Source: Candidatus Enterococcus huntleyi (GTDB lineage: Bacteria > Bacillota > Bacilli > Lactobacillales > Enterococcaceae). From it: 64,000 bases of DNA. Below the pieces are notes generated by a model. That model saw only the letters and a list, made by a program, of their open reading frames with translations. It was not told where the DNA came from and searched no databases. The DNA lies in assembly GCF_009933175.1 (NCBI RefSeq), contig NZ_MAEJ01000022.1, positions 27,789-91,788 of the forward strand, given 5' to 3'. The translations under genes were made by a program, and so were the position numbers. Positions within the stretch are counted from its first letter, which is position 1. Each line of letters opens with the position of its first letter. Positions 17,303 through 25,020 of this stretch are shown one piece after another.

Positions 17303-17366
17303 CCTCTCCAAGTGCCTATCGTACATTTAAAATGTTGTTGGAAGGCATTTTTTGACCAACAACATT
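17303..17366 (-). promoter_or_regulatory. Putative attenuator upstream of the FusB-like gene
   Basis: On the minus strand AATGTTGTTGG (17366-17356) pairs perfectly with CCAACAACATT (17341-17331). The overlapping segment CCTTCCAA (17345-17338) can instead pair with TTGGAGAGG (17311-17303), which contains the ribosome-binding site of the gene. The two structures are mutually exclusive, the usual design of translational attenuators. Confidence 0.55.
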
Positions 17367-17368
17367 GA

Positions 17369-17419
17369 TCAAAAAAGAAATCCTTGGGTAGCTAAATACG
17401 ATACAGTAGTGTATATCAT
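17369..17419 (-). CDS. Putative 16-residue leader peptide
   Basis: ATG at 17419 is preceded by an unusually strong site (AAAGGGGGTGATGCT). The frame runs 16 codons (MIYTTVSYLATQGFLF) to a TGA three bases before the hairpin upstream of the FusB-like gene. Size, strong ribosome site and position next to alternative hairpins fit a leader peptide that senses stalled ribosomes. An alternative is a decayed holin-like toxin gene, since those genes use a similar ribosome site. No coding conservation could be tested. Confidence 0.45.
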   Translation of the reverse strand: MIYTTVSYLATQGFLF

Positions 17420-17632
17420 AGCATCACCCCCTTTATGGGTTATTTATTTAGTTAAAAATAGTCTTGTTTGTAACAAAGCAACTTATTTTATAATAAAATG
17501 GGTTGATAAACAAGCACTGTGCGTAGTTATTTGTCAAATTATATGGAAATACAAGAAAATTATAAAAAAACAAAGCAAAAAAACGAGTAGAAGTTGAGAC
17601 AGACTTTCTACTCGTTTTTTGATGTTTAGCTA

Positions 17633-18577
17633 TTAATCGAGAAACACATGGCGCAGTTGATCACTGATTTTTGGCAAATATTCGTGTCCATATTCTGGCA
17701 AAGTGTACAGTGATTTTTGACTTAGGATTTTATTATAGGTAGCTAATTGTGTTTCTGGCGGAACAATCGTATCTTGAAGGCCCATTAACCAGTAGACATC
17801 AGCTTGAATACGCGGAGCTAAGTGTTGAATGTCAATGTATTCCAAGGTGTTAAAGAATTCTTCTTCTTGTTCATGCAAAGGATCCCGGAATTGAAACCAG
17901 TAAGGAATCTCTTCGAACGCAGAAGTTTGTGCGCCCATTTGATAGGCTTTGCGATAATCTGATAAGAAAGGATAGGTGGCGATGACTTTCTTTATTTCAG
18001 GAACGAGAGCGGCACAAGCAATCGTTAGTCCACCGCCTTGAGACGCACCTTGCGCATAAATATTTTCTTCGTCTACTTCCTCTAGTGACATCAGAATCTT
18101 CGTCGCTTTTGCTGTGTCTAAGAACACGCGCACGTAATAAAGATTTTCAGGCCCTTCTTCGACGCCGCGAATAATCAAGCCTTTGGTGACGGTCCCCGCT
18201 GTTTGAGAGTTATCCTCTGAGAGTCCGCCTTGTCCTCTAGCATCCATTGCTAAGACGACAAATCCTTCCGCAACCCAACCAATCTTATCTTGCCAATCGC
18301 CCGAATTTGTATGGTAGCCATGAAATTGAATCAAGCCTTTGTGTTTGCCTTTTTTATTTTTAGGAAGTAAAAGCTGACAGTGAACTTTTGCTCCACCAAC
18401 ACCTGTGAAATACAGATGGTAAGCGTCTGCCACTGAGGAGGCTAGGTCGAAGGGAACAAGTTCATAATCAAGGCCCGTTTCCTCCATTTTTTTTAGTTGT
18501 GTTTCCCAAAAAGTATCGAAATTGGCTGGTTTTTTACCTAATCCTTGGTAGTTTTTCCACTCATCAAGTTGAATCAT
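17633..18577 (-). CDS. Acetyl esterase, CE7 family (acetyl xylan esterase/cephalosporin-C deacetylase-like)
   Basis: Alpha/beta hydrolase of carbohydrate esterase family 7, 314 residues, typical length. Three CE7 signatures are present: DARGQGG (about 112-118), the nucleophile elbow GASQGG with Ser179, and the catalytic His in GHEYLP near the C-terminus. The acid is probably the Asp in LQDTIVPP. There is no signal peptide, so it deacetylates imported oligosaccharides in the cytoplasm. The ATG overlaps the stop of the upstream epimerase gene (ATGA), so they are translationally coupled. Next to a mannanase locus, the likely substrate is O-acetylated manno-oligosaccharides. Confidence 0.9.
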   Translation of the reverse strand: MIQLDEWKNYQGLGKKPANFDTFWETQLKKMEETGLDYELVPFDLASSVADAYHLYFTGVGGAKVHCQLLLPKNKKGKHKGLIQFHGYHTNSGDWQDKIGWVAEGFVVLAMDARGQGGLSEDNSQTAGTVTKGLIIRGVEEGPENLYYVRVFLDTAKATKILMSLEEVDEENIYAQGASQGGGLTIACAALVPEIKKVIATYPFLSDYRKAYQMGAQTSAFEEIPYWFQFRDPLHEQEEEFFNTLEYIDIQHLAPRIQADVYWLMGLQDTIVPPETQLATYNKILSQKSLYTLPEYGHEYLPKISDQLRHVFLD

Positions 18578-19752
18578 CTGTCTTGCTCCATTCGTTTAAT
18601 TATTTCTAGATACATTCTCACTGTATGATAGGGACCTTTCCAGTTGTCGCTAATTGATGTGGAATGTCTCTTGCTCAATTTAGTGGGCGTCTCTGCTGAG
18701 AGATAGGCTAACCATTCGCTAGCTTTTCTTGGGTCGATAAAATAAGTTTGGATGGCTTGCCATAAACGTTCAGCTGCTTGAATAAATCTATCGTCTTGTG
18801 TTTTTTGGTAAGCATTATAAAAGCCAATTAACGCTTCAGCTTGCACCCACCAGACTTTTGTTTGATCGATACTCAAATTCTTTGATGAATCATTCATCAA
18901 GCCTTGTGTATCAAGGCCATTTTCTAGTGCATAGGTTGCCAAATGGATAATTTCAGCATCTAGCTGGTTGGTACGAATCACTGATTGTCCACGATCCAAA
19001 AGCCAAGAGGTTTCGATGTCATGACCATAGGAAATCTCTGTGGTTAGAGGCTGCCAAGTGTTTGAGAAAAATTGGCGACAGTAGCCATCTTTTTGGATGA
19101 TTTTTGTTCGAAACAGATCCATCAAAAATCGAATTTTCTCTAAAAGTTTTTGGTTTGGCCAGATTTCATACAGCACCGTATAAGCTTCGAATAAATGCAG
19201 ATGTGTATTGGTGGTGAATGTCAGGTCATCAACGGCCGTGCCAACTTCGTGAATCGGAATTTCTTGCCAGTCGCGTGAAAATTCTTCATTATAGCCTGCT
19301 CCATCTTGCCGAAAAGCGTGCTTTTCAATCAATTCAAAGAGCTCTTTAGCCAAGGTCAGAGCGGGCTCGGTTTTAGTGGCTTTGTAATATTCACTTAATG
19401 AATAAAGCGCGAAGCTTTGTGCATACAAAACTTTTTTATCTTTGGTTACTTCTCCATCATAAGAGACTTGCCAGTAAACACCGCCGAATTCTGAGTCCCA
19501 AAAAGAACTTTTTAGAAATGAGAAGCCATGTGCACACGCAGCTTGTAACTCTGGTGAAGGCGTTAGTTGAGAGGCAGCAGAAAAGGCCCATAGGTAACGA
19601 CTTTGCATGACAGAATTTTTAGGTTCTTGCGGCAATTGTTTTAGGTCCTGATTCACTTCGCTGATAAATCCGCCATATTGTTGATCTTTTTGCGCGAGCC
19701 AAAAGGGTAGAATGGTCTGGGTTAATTGGTCGCGTAATTCTTTTTGCTTCAT
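18574..19752 (-). CDS. Cellobiose/mannobiose 2-epimerase (AGE superfamily)
   Basis: (alpha/alpha)6-barrel enzyme of 392 residues in the N-acylglucosamine 2-epimerase superfamily. Cellobiose 2-epimerases interconvert the reducing-end glucose and mannose of beta-1,4 disaccharides. Family motifs seen are NTHLHLFEAYT (about 184-194), YGHDIETSWLL (about 250-260) and GPYHTVRM near the C-terminus, which supply the catalytic histidines. The start is placed at 19752, with AAGGAGG 6-7 bases upstream; the 22 codons before it lack a ribosome site. It forms an operon with the CE7 esterase and is divergent from the mannanase. In mannan pathways it turns mannobiose into mannosyl-glucose. Confidence 0.88.
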   Translation of the reverse strand: MKQKELRDQLTQTILPFWLAQKDQQYGGFISEVNQDLKQLPQEPKNSVMQSRYLWAFSAASQLTPSPELQAACAHGFSFLKSSFWDSEFGGVYWQVSYDGEVTKDKKVLYAQSFALYSLSEYYKATKTEPALTLAKELFELIEKHAFRQDGAGYNEEFSRDWQEIPIHEVGTAVDDLTFTTNTHLHLFEAYTVLYEIWPNQKLLEKIRFLMDLFRTKIIQKDGYCRQFFSNTWQPLTTEISYGHDIETSWLLDRGQSVIRTNQLDAEIIHLATYALENGLDTQGLMNDSSKNLSIDQTKVWWVQAEALIGFYNAYQKTQDDRFIQAAERLWQAIQTYFIDPRKASEWLAYLSAETPTKLSKRHSTSISDNWKGPYHTVRMYLEIIKRMEQDR

Positions 19753-19823
19753 TGGGTTCCTCCTTTGATTATTGGATAAATAAAAATCATTCTTTACAAA
19801 TCGGACAAGATATTTCATAATGC

Positions 19824-19856
19824 TGTTATCGGTTACAATTTAAATATATATACTTT
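19824..19856. promoter_or_regulatory. cre-like box and TATACTTT motif in the divergent mannan promoter
   Basis: TGTTATCGGTTACA (19824-19837) matches the CcpA cre palindrome TGWAANCGNTNWCA with one mismatch. TATACTTT (19849-19856) recurs, in either orientation, upstream of the binding-protein gene (20834-20841) and of the gntR gene (28766-28773). It is a candidate operator for the locus GntR regulator. Confidence 0.5.
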
Positions 19857-19892
19857 TTATGCAAGATGTCAATATTTTTAGGAGGGATTTTT

Positions 19893-20825
19893 ATGGATTA
19901 TGTAAAAGGAATAACGTTTGGCTTCATGAGTAAGCGCGGGGAGTGGGCGACTGAAGAAGCAAGAGAGTCATTGCGATTGATGAAGGAAGGCTGTGGGGCA
20001 GACCATGTCATCCTACCGATTGTGGCGGAACAAGATACGGCGCAGTCGATAGAAATTAATTGGCGTAGGGAGACAGTTTTATCGGATGAGGAAGTAGTGG
20101 GCATGATTGATTATGCAAAAGAAATCGGCTTGAAAGTGATTCTGAAGCCAATGGTTAATGTCAGTGATGGCACCTGGCGTGCGCATATAAATTTCTTTGA
20201 TCATGATGTGCCTTGTGAACCAAAATGGCATGAGTGGTTTGCTTCTTACACAGAGTATTTGATGCATTATGCTGCGATTGCGCAACGAACTGCCTGTGAA
20301 ATTTTTGTGATTGGCTGCGAATTAGTTAATACGGACCGACGTGAGAATGAATGGCGTATGTTGATTAAAGAGGTTAGGACAGCATACCAAGGGGCAATTA
20401 CTTATAACTGTGATAAATATCAAGAATCAAACGTGACTTGGTGGGATGCCGTTGATGTAATTTCTTCATCAGGCTATTACCCAATCGACAAATGGGAACA
20501 AGAGCTGGATCGAATCGAAGCAGTTGTCTTAAAAGAAAAGAAACCTTTCTTCTTTTGTGAAGCAGGCTGTCCGAGTCGAGCAGGAAGTGAGTATCTGCCA
20601 AATGATTGGTCGATGGCAGGGGAAATTAATCAGGAATCTCAAGCAGCGTGGTATGCAGCGATGTTTTCTGCATGTGAAAAGAGAAATTGGGTCGAAGGAT
20701 TTGGACTTTGGGACTGGAAAGCAACGCTTTATAAAAAAGATCAAGCAAAATTTGATGACGATTATGCCTTGTACAATAAGCTTTCTGAAGGGATTGTAAA
20801 AAATTATTACGAAAATATAGAATAA
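19893..20825 (+). CDS. GH113-like beta-1,4-mannanase, intracellular
   Basis: 310-residue TIM-barrel glycoside hydrolase resembling family GH113 endo-beta-mannanases, which are close to this length. The acid/base is likely Glu143 in VIGCELVNTDRRE. The nucleophile is likely Glu223 in FFFCEAGCPSR, at the end of a barrel strand. The N-terminus (VKGITFGFMSKRGEW) also fits the family. There is no signal peptide, so it cuts imported oligomers. The start at 19893 follows AGGAGGG; an upstream ATG lacks a site. Its context of mannobiose epimerase, acetyl esterase, alpha-galactosidase and ABC importer supports the mannan assignment. Another clan GH-A activity cannot be excluded. Confidence 0.8.
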   Translation: MDYVKGITFGFMSKRGEWATEEARESLRLMKEGCGADHVILPIVAEQDTAQSIEINWRRETVLSDEEVVGMIDYAKEIGLKVILKPMVNVSDGTWRAHINFFDHDVPCEPKWHEWFASYTEYLMHYAAIAQRTACEIFVIGCELVNTDRRENEWRMLIKEVRTAYQGAITYNCDKYQESNVTWWDAVDVISSSGYYPIDKWEQELDRIEAVVLKEKKPFFFCEAGCPSRAGSEYLPNDWSMAGEINQESQAAWYAAMFSACEKRNWVEGFGLWDWKATLYKKDQAKFDDDYALYNKLSEGIVKNYYENIE

Positions 20826-20833
20826 AAACGACT

Positions 20834-20887
20834 AAAGTATATACATTTAATTATAAAAGTGTTATTATCTAATTGTAATCGCTTACG
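20834..20887. promoter_or_regulatory. Promoter region of the sugar-binding protein gene: TATACTTT site and cre box
   Basis: AAAGTATA (20834-20841, the reverse of TATACTTT) is followed by TGTAATCGCTTACG (20874-20887), a cre-type palindrome with one mismatch. The arrangement repeats that upstream of the mannanase gene, suggesting both units answer to the same GntR regulator and to CcpA. Confidence 0.5.
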
Positions 20888-20915
20888 ATTAATTATAATT
20901 TTTGGAGGAATCATA

Positions 20916-22232
20916 ATGAAAAAGAAAACATTAGTAAGTTTATTAGGTCTTTCAGCGGCAAGTGTATTTGTTTTAGGAGCCTGCGGTAGTAGTAAATCAG
21001 GTGATTCAGCGAAAACAGATAAAGATGGCAAAGAAACTATCACGTTCATTAACCACAAAACCGACTGGGAAGGTAATGGTAAGTGGGATGAGTACATGAA
21101 GGAATTCAACGAAAAATACCCAGATATCAAAGTTGAAATCCAAACGGTTACTGATTATCAAGGGCAGATCAAAACACGGATGAACAGTGATGAATATGGG
21201 GATTTATTAATGCTTCCTGGTGATTTACAACCGCAAGAATATTCAACTTTCTTCGAACCATTAGGTGATAAAGAAGAATTAGCTAAAACTTACATGGGCT
21301 TAAATGATCGCTCATTTGAAGGCGTATCCTATGGTATTCCAACACAGATGAATGCAACAGGTATGGTTGTGAACATGAAAGTTTTCAAAGATGCAGGCAT
21401 TACAGAATTCCCTAAAACGACAGAAGATTTTGTTGCAGCATTAAAAACAATTAAAGACAAAAATCCAGATGTGACACCACTTTACACAAACTATGCAGCA
21501 GGTTGGACACTTTCTAACTGGGACTTCGTTCGACCAGGTGCTTCAGGTGATAAAGACTTTACAAATAAAATGACAAGTGACAAAGCCCCATTTGAAGATG
21601 GCAAAGTAATGAACGAAATCTACAAAACTTTGTATGATGTTAGCAAAGAAGGCTTGATTGAAGCAGATCCAACAACAACCGATTGGGAACAATCAAAAGC
21701 TGATATGGCAGCCGGAAAAATTGGCGTAATGGTCTTAGGAAGCTGGGCAGTACCGCAAATTCAAGAAATAAACCCTGATGCAGCGGACGATATCACGTTC
21801 CAAACATTCCCAATGACAGCAGCCGATGGCAAACAATACATGGCAGTTGGCGGCGACTACAACTTAGCAATCAACGTACACAGCGAACATAAAGAAGCAG
21901 CACGCAAATTACTAGACTGGTTAATCAATGAATCTGATTACGCAGTCGACAACGGCGGACTTCCAGCAGTTATCGGTGGCGAATACCCAACTTCATTAAA
22001 ATCAAGTCAAGAAGCCGGCGTAGAATTAATCGAAGAAAACCCAGCGCCAGCCGGAAAAGAATCACTATTCAGCGACATCAACAACCAATCTGAATTAGGA
22101 GTAGGTTCAACAGACGCTGAAAAACAAAGAATCATCGACGCAGCAACAGGCAACACAAACGAAAGCTTCGAAGACATCATGAAAGACTTCAACCAAAGAT
22201 GGGCAGACGCAATTAGTACTGTAAGTGAATAA
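20916..22232 (+). CDS. ABC transporter sugar-binding lipoprotein (CUT1 family)
   Basis: Extracellular solute-binding protein, family 1, 438 residues. The signal peptide ends in the lipobox VLGAC, with the lipidated Cys at about 23, followed by a Ser/Gly/Lys linker. The body starts TITFINHKTDWEGNGKWDEY and has the usual CUT1 fold length. The start at 20916 follows GGAGG 8 bases upstream, within a run of upstream codons that has no site. By context it binds beta-manno- or gluco-manno-oligosaccharides. A large stem-loop and a terminator-like hairpin separate it from the permease genes, a common way to make more binding protein than permease. No ATPase gene is in the locus; a shared MsmK-type ATPase must serve it. 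Confidence 0.9.
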   Translation: MKKKTLVSLLGLSAASVFVLGACGSSKSGDSAKTDKDGKETITFINHKTDWEGNGKWDEYMKEFNEKYPDIKVEIQTVTDYQGQIKTRMNSDEYGDLLMLPGDLQPQEYSTFFEPLGDKEELAKTYMGLNDRSFEGVSYGIPTQMNATGMVVNMKVFKDAGITEFPKTTEDFVAALKTIKDKNPDVTPLYTNYAAGWTLSNWDFVRPGASGDKDFTNKMTSDKAPFEDGKVMNEIYKTLYDVSKEGLIEADPTTTDWEQSKADMAAGKIGVMVLGSWAVPQIQEINPDAADDITFQTFPMTAADGKQYMAVGGDYNLAINVHSEHKEAARKLLDWLINESDYAVDNGGLPAVIGGEYPTSLKSSQEAGVELIEENPAPAGKESLFSDINNQSELGVGSTDAEKQRIIDAATGNTNESFEDIMKDFNQRWADAISTVSE

Positions 22233-22253
22233 AAGGATGAAAACCAGTCGCCT

Positions 22254-22332
22254 TGCCCTGAGCAATTGGAATAAACCAAAAATAATACGCTTTTCAGTAT
22301 TACTTTTGGTTTACGAAATTGCCGAAGGGGCA
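22254..22332 (+). other. Large stem-loop between binding-protein and permease genes
   Basis: AAACCAAAA-A-TAATAC pairs with GTATTA-C-TTTTGGTTT. The stem continues outward through GCAATT/AATTGC and TGCCC/GGGCA, giving roughly 30 pairs. There is no U-tract, so it is more likely an mRNA stability or processing element than a terminator. An imperfect direct repeat GGATGAAAACCAGTCG flanks it (22234 and 22358). Confidence 0.7.
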
Positions 22333-22445
22333 GACTATTTTTCACCGTGGATCAAAAGGATGAAAAACCAGTCGTTTAAATCGTAGTTCAAAGGTATGAA
22401 TCAAAGAATCAGCGATTACAGTATTACAAGCACAAGAACATTTTT

Positions 22446-22495
22446 ATAGGAACTAGAACGAGCTGTGACTACAGTGTTCTAGTTCCCTATTTTTA
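22446..22495 (+). terminator. Terminator-like hairpin upstream of permease genes
   Basis: ATAGGAACTAGAAC pairs with GTTCTAGTTCCCTAT (one bulge), followed by five T. Partial termination here would lower permease expression relative to the binding protein. Confidence 0.7.
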
Positions 22496-22542
22496 AAAAC
22501 AGTCTATATCAGGTTTACAATTTTTAAGGGGGGAATCGAAAA

Positions 22543-23427
22543 ATGAAAAAATCTAAACTTAGTCAGAAAACGGAACAACGAATTTTAGTCCTCAGTTTTA
22601 CCATCATTCCTGTTTTGCTCTTATTGGTCTTTTCTTATTATCCGTTGGTAAAAATGATCCAATATAGTTTTACAAATTGGAATGGCTACAATCCTTCGAG
22701 TGAATCAGTTGGTTGGGCGAACTATAAAACAGTCCTGACGAATCCAAATTATTTCACAGTCTTTAAGACGAGTTTGTATTACTTTATAGCGACGTTCTTT
22801 CAGTTAGGATTTGCGTTATTATTTGCGACAATTCTTTCATTTAAAGTAAAATTTGCTAACTTTTGGAAAGGAATTCTGTTCTTTCCGTACTTATTAAATG
22901 GTGTAGCTATCGGCTTTATCTTCTTATATTTTTATAAAGGTGGAGGAACACTAGATACTGTACTTAGTAGTTTAGGTTTAGAGAGTCAAATCCGTTTATG
23001 GTTAGGCGATCGTTCGATTAATAATATCTCGCTAGCCTTTACTTCCGTTTGGCGTTATACCGGCTTTAACTTTTTGATTTTCTTGGGGGCTATTCAATCA
23101 GTCAACCCCGAAATTTATGAAGCTGCCGATATTGATGGCGCGAATCGTTGGGATCAGTTCCGTTACATTATCATCCCTAGTATTAAAAAGATTCTATTTT
23201 TGAATATTATTCTAGGTGTCAGCGGCTCACTAAGCGTGTTCGATATTCCGTATATTATGACAGGTGGTTCAAATGGAACAATGACCTTCGTTATTAAAAC
23301 GATTGATACAGCCTTCAAATATAATAAAGTTGGACTGGCCTCAGCGATGGCTCTTATCCTACTGGTAATTGTTGTTTCTGTGACGGTGGTTCAACGATTT
23401 GCGACTAGAGAAAAGAGGGATGCATAA
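22543..23427 (+). CDS. Sugar ABC transporter permease (MsmF/UgpA type)
   Basis: Membrane component of the CUT1 importer, 294 residues with six predicted membrane helices. The EAA loop that docks the ATPase is visible as EIYEAADIDGANRWDQFRYIIIPSI (parts of residues about 190-214). It is the first of two permease genes; its stop overlaps the start of the second by one base. The ATG follows GGGGGGA. Together with the lipoprotein at 20916 it should import manno-oligosaccharides. The ATPase is encoded elsewhere. Confidence 0.9.
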   Translation: MKKSKLSQKTEQRILVLSFTIIPVLLLLVFSYYPLVKMIQYSFTNWNGYNPSSESVGWANYKTVLTNPNYFTVFKTSLYYFIATFFQLGFALLFATILSFKVKFANFWKGILFFPYLLNGVAIGFIFLYFYKGGGTLDTVLSSLGLESQIRLWLGDRSINNISLAFTSVWRYTGFNFLIFLGAIQSVNPEIYEAADIDGANRWDQFRYIIIPSIKKILFLNIILGVSGSLSVFDIPYIMTGGSNGTMTFVIKTIDTAFKYNKVGLASAMALILLVIVVSVTVVQRFATREKRDA

Positions 23428-24284
23428 TGGAATTAGCACAAACACAACAAAAGAGAAAGAAAAAAATAAAGGTTACTCCAGGCAGTATCTTTAAATATCT
23501 GGTCTTAATTATTGGCGCGATTGTTGCGTTATTGCCAATCTTGGTGGTTTTTATTGGCTCATTTAAGTCAAATAGCGAATTCTTGAGTACTGGCGTTTTG
23601 TCGCTACCTAAGAGTATCGATCTTTCAAACTATAAGACGGCTTTTGTGAATGGTCAAATGCTGTTGGGTTTCAAAAATACCTTGATCATTTTCGTGATTA
23701 GTATGGTTGGGAAACTGACTCTGGGTTCAATGTTTGCCTATGCTATGAGTCGTTTCGAGTTTCGTTTGAAAAAAGTCATCATGGTCTTGTTCATGATGGC
23801 GATGTTGATTCCTGGGATTACTAGCCAAGTAGCGACGTTCCAAATTATTAACAGTTTAGGTTTGTTTAATACGATGTGGTCGGTGATTGTCTTGAATCTT
23901 GGGACTGACGTTATTTCAGTCTATGTTTTCTTACAATATCTCGATGAAATTCCGATTTCTTTGGATGAGTCAGCTTATCTTGATGGGGCGTCTTATTTTG
24001 GTATCTTTTGGCGGATTATCTTGCCAAACTTGAAAGCACCGATCGTAACTATGCTGATTATCAGTGGTGTAGGCGTCTATAATGACTTTTATAATCCGTT
24101 CTTGTATATGCCAGATCGTAGCTTGAAAGTAATTTCTACTGCATTATTTGCTTTCAAAGGACCTTATGGCACTAATTGGCCAGTTATTTTGGCAGGGGTT
24201 ATTATTGTTATCTTACCGATTCTAATTGTCTTTGTCTTTTTACAAAAATACATTTATAACGGCGTTGCTGGTTCCGTGAAATAA
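23427..24284 (+). CDS. Sugar ABC transporter permease (MsmG/UgpE type)
   Basis: Second CUT1 permease, 285 residues, six membrane helices. The EAA-like loop reads SLDESAYLDGASYFGIFWRIILP (parts of about 175-198). It begins on the last base of the upstream permease stop (TAATG overlap), so the two are translationally coupled and probably form the heterodimeric pore. The DUF624 gene follows after a 16-base gap. Confidence 0.9.
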   Translation: MELAQTQQKRKKKIKVTPGSIFKYLVLIIGAIVALLPILVVFIGSFKSNSEFLSTGVLSLPKSIDLSNYKTAFVNGQMLLGFKNTLIIFVISMVGKLTLGSMFAYAMSRFEFRLKKVIMVLFMMAMLIPGITSQVATFQIINSLGLFNTMWSVIVLNLGTDVISVYVFLQYLDEIPISLDESAYLDGASYFGIFWRIILPNLKAPIVTMLIISGVGVYNDFYNPFLYMPDRSLKVISTALFAFKGPYGTNWPVILAGVIIVILPILIVFVFLQKYIYNGVAGSVK

Positions 24285-24300
24285 ACAGTCAGGAGGGTGA

Positions 24301-24906
24301 ATGTTGATGGAGGAAAAACAGTCTAGATTAGTACGTGGTGTCGAGTTTTTTTATGAGCTCGTCAAGGCAAGTCTGTATTTTTGGTTTTTGCTAGTCAAAA
24401 ATGGTGTGGTTTATGGTTTGTTACCAGCGCTCAGCTATACGATGGCTTATGGCACAACGACTGAAAAAAAGGAAGAGAAATTTTATGGTGTGCTGACAAA
24501 AAAACGAACAGCTATTCATTACGCAAAAGGTTTTTCTTTCGCTTGGTTCTTTGTTGCTGGACTGCTGGTTTTGAGCATTTCTTTGCTGAAAGAAACTAGC
24601 CAACCAGTTGTTCAAATCCTCAGCATCGCCGTTTTATTTTCGTTTATTTTATTTACTTTGTACATGGTTTGGGTGGCTTGGCTGTTCGTAAAAAATCCGA
24701 TGCAAAAACAGCTATATGCAGTGGCTTTGGATCAATTAGTTCGTCACCCGTTGATCAGTTTATATGGACTTAGTTTATTAGGAACAGCTGTCTTACTTGC
24801 GTGGGTAAATTTATTGATTTTCATTTGCCTAGCGCCAGGAATCTTCGTTTGGTTAATCGATAAAGGCTTTACTAAATCACTCGCACAACCACAAACACAA
24901 GCTTAA
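24301..24906 (+). CDS. DUF624 (YesL-like) membrane protein
   Basis: 201 residues, four to five hydrophobic segments, matching the YesL/DUF624 family, which is almost always found beside CUT1 sugar ABC genes and is thought to assist or regulate them. The N-terminus (VRGVEFFYELVKASLYFWFL) and the early Gly-Pro-containing loop are typical. AGGAGG lies 4 bases before this ATG and 10 before an in-frame ATG at 24307, so either could be the start. Its molecular role is unknown. It sits between the permeases and the alpha-galactosidase in one transcription unit. Confidence 0.8.
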   Translation: MLMEEKQSRLVRGVEFFYELVKASLYFWFLLVKNGVVYGLLPALSYTMAYGTTTEKKEEKFYGVLTKKRTAIHYAKGFSFAWFFVAGLLVLSISLLKETSQPVVQILSIAVLFSFILFTLYMVWVAWLFVKNPMQKQLYAVALDQLVRHPLISLYGLSLLGTAVLLAWVNLLIFICLAPGIFVWLIDKGFTKSLAQPQTQA

Positions 24907-25020
24907 TAGACGTCTAATACATGACGGAATGTACTAACGGCAGAAAGAATCGAGCATGGATCAAGCCTCGCACGATCCTGTCGAATAGTCAGAGAATTAT
25001 TCTAAAATGGAGGGAAACAC

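Noticed and set aside
17352..17597. 81-codon plus-strand frame opposite the FusB leader
   Set aside because: No ribosome site; composition is that of AT-rich non-coding DNA and it lies antisense to the better-supported leader.
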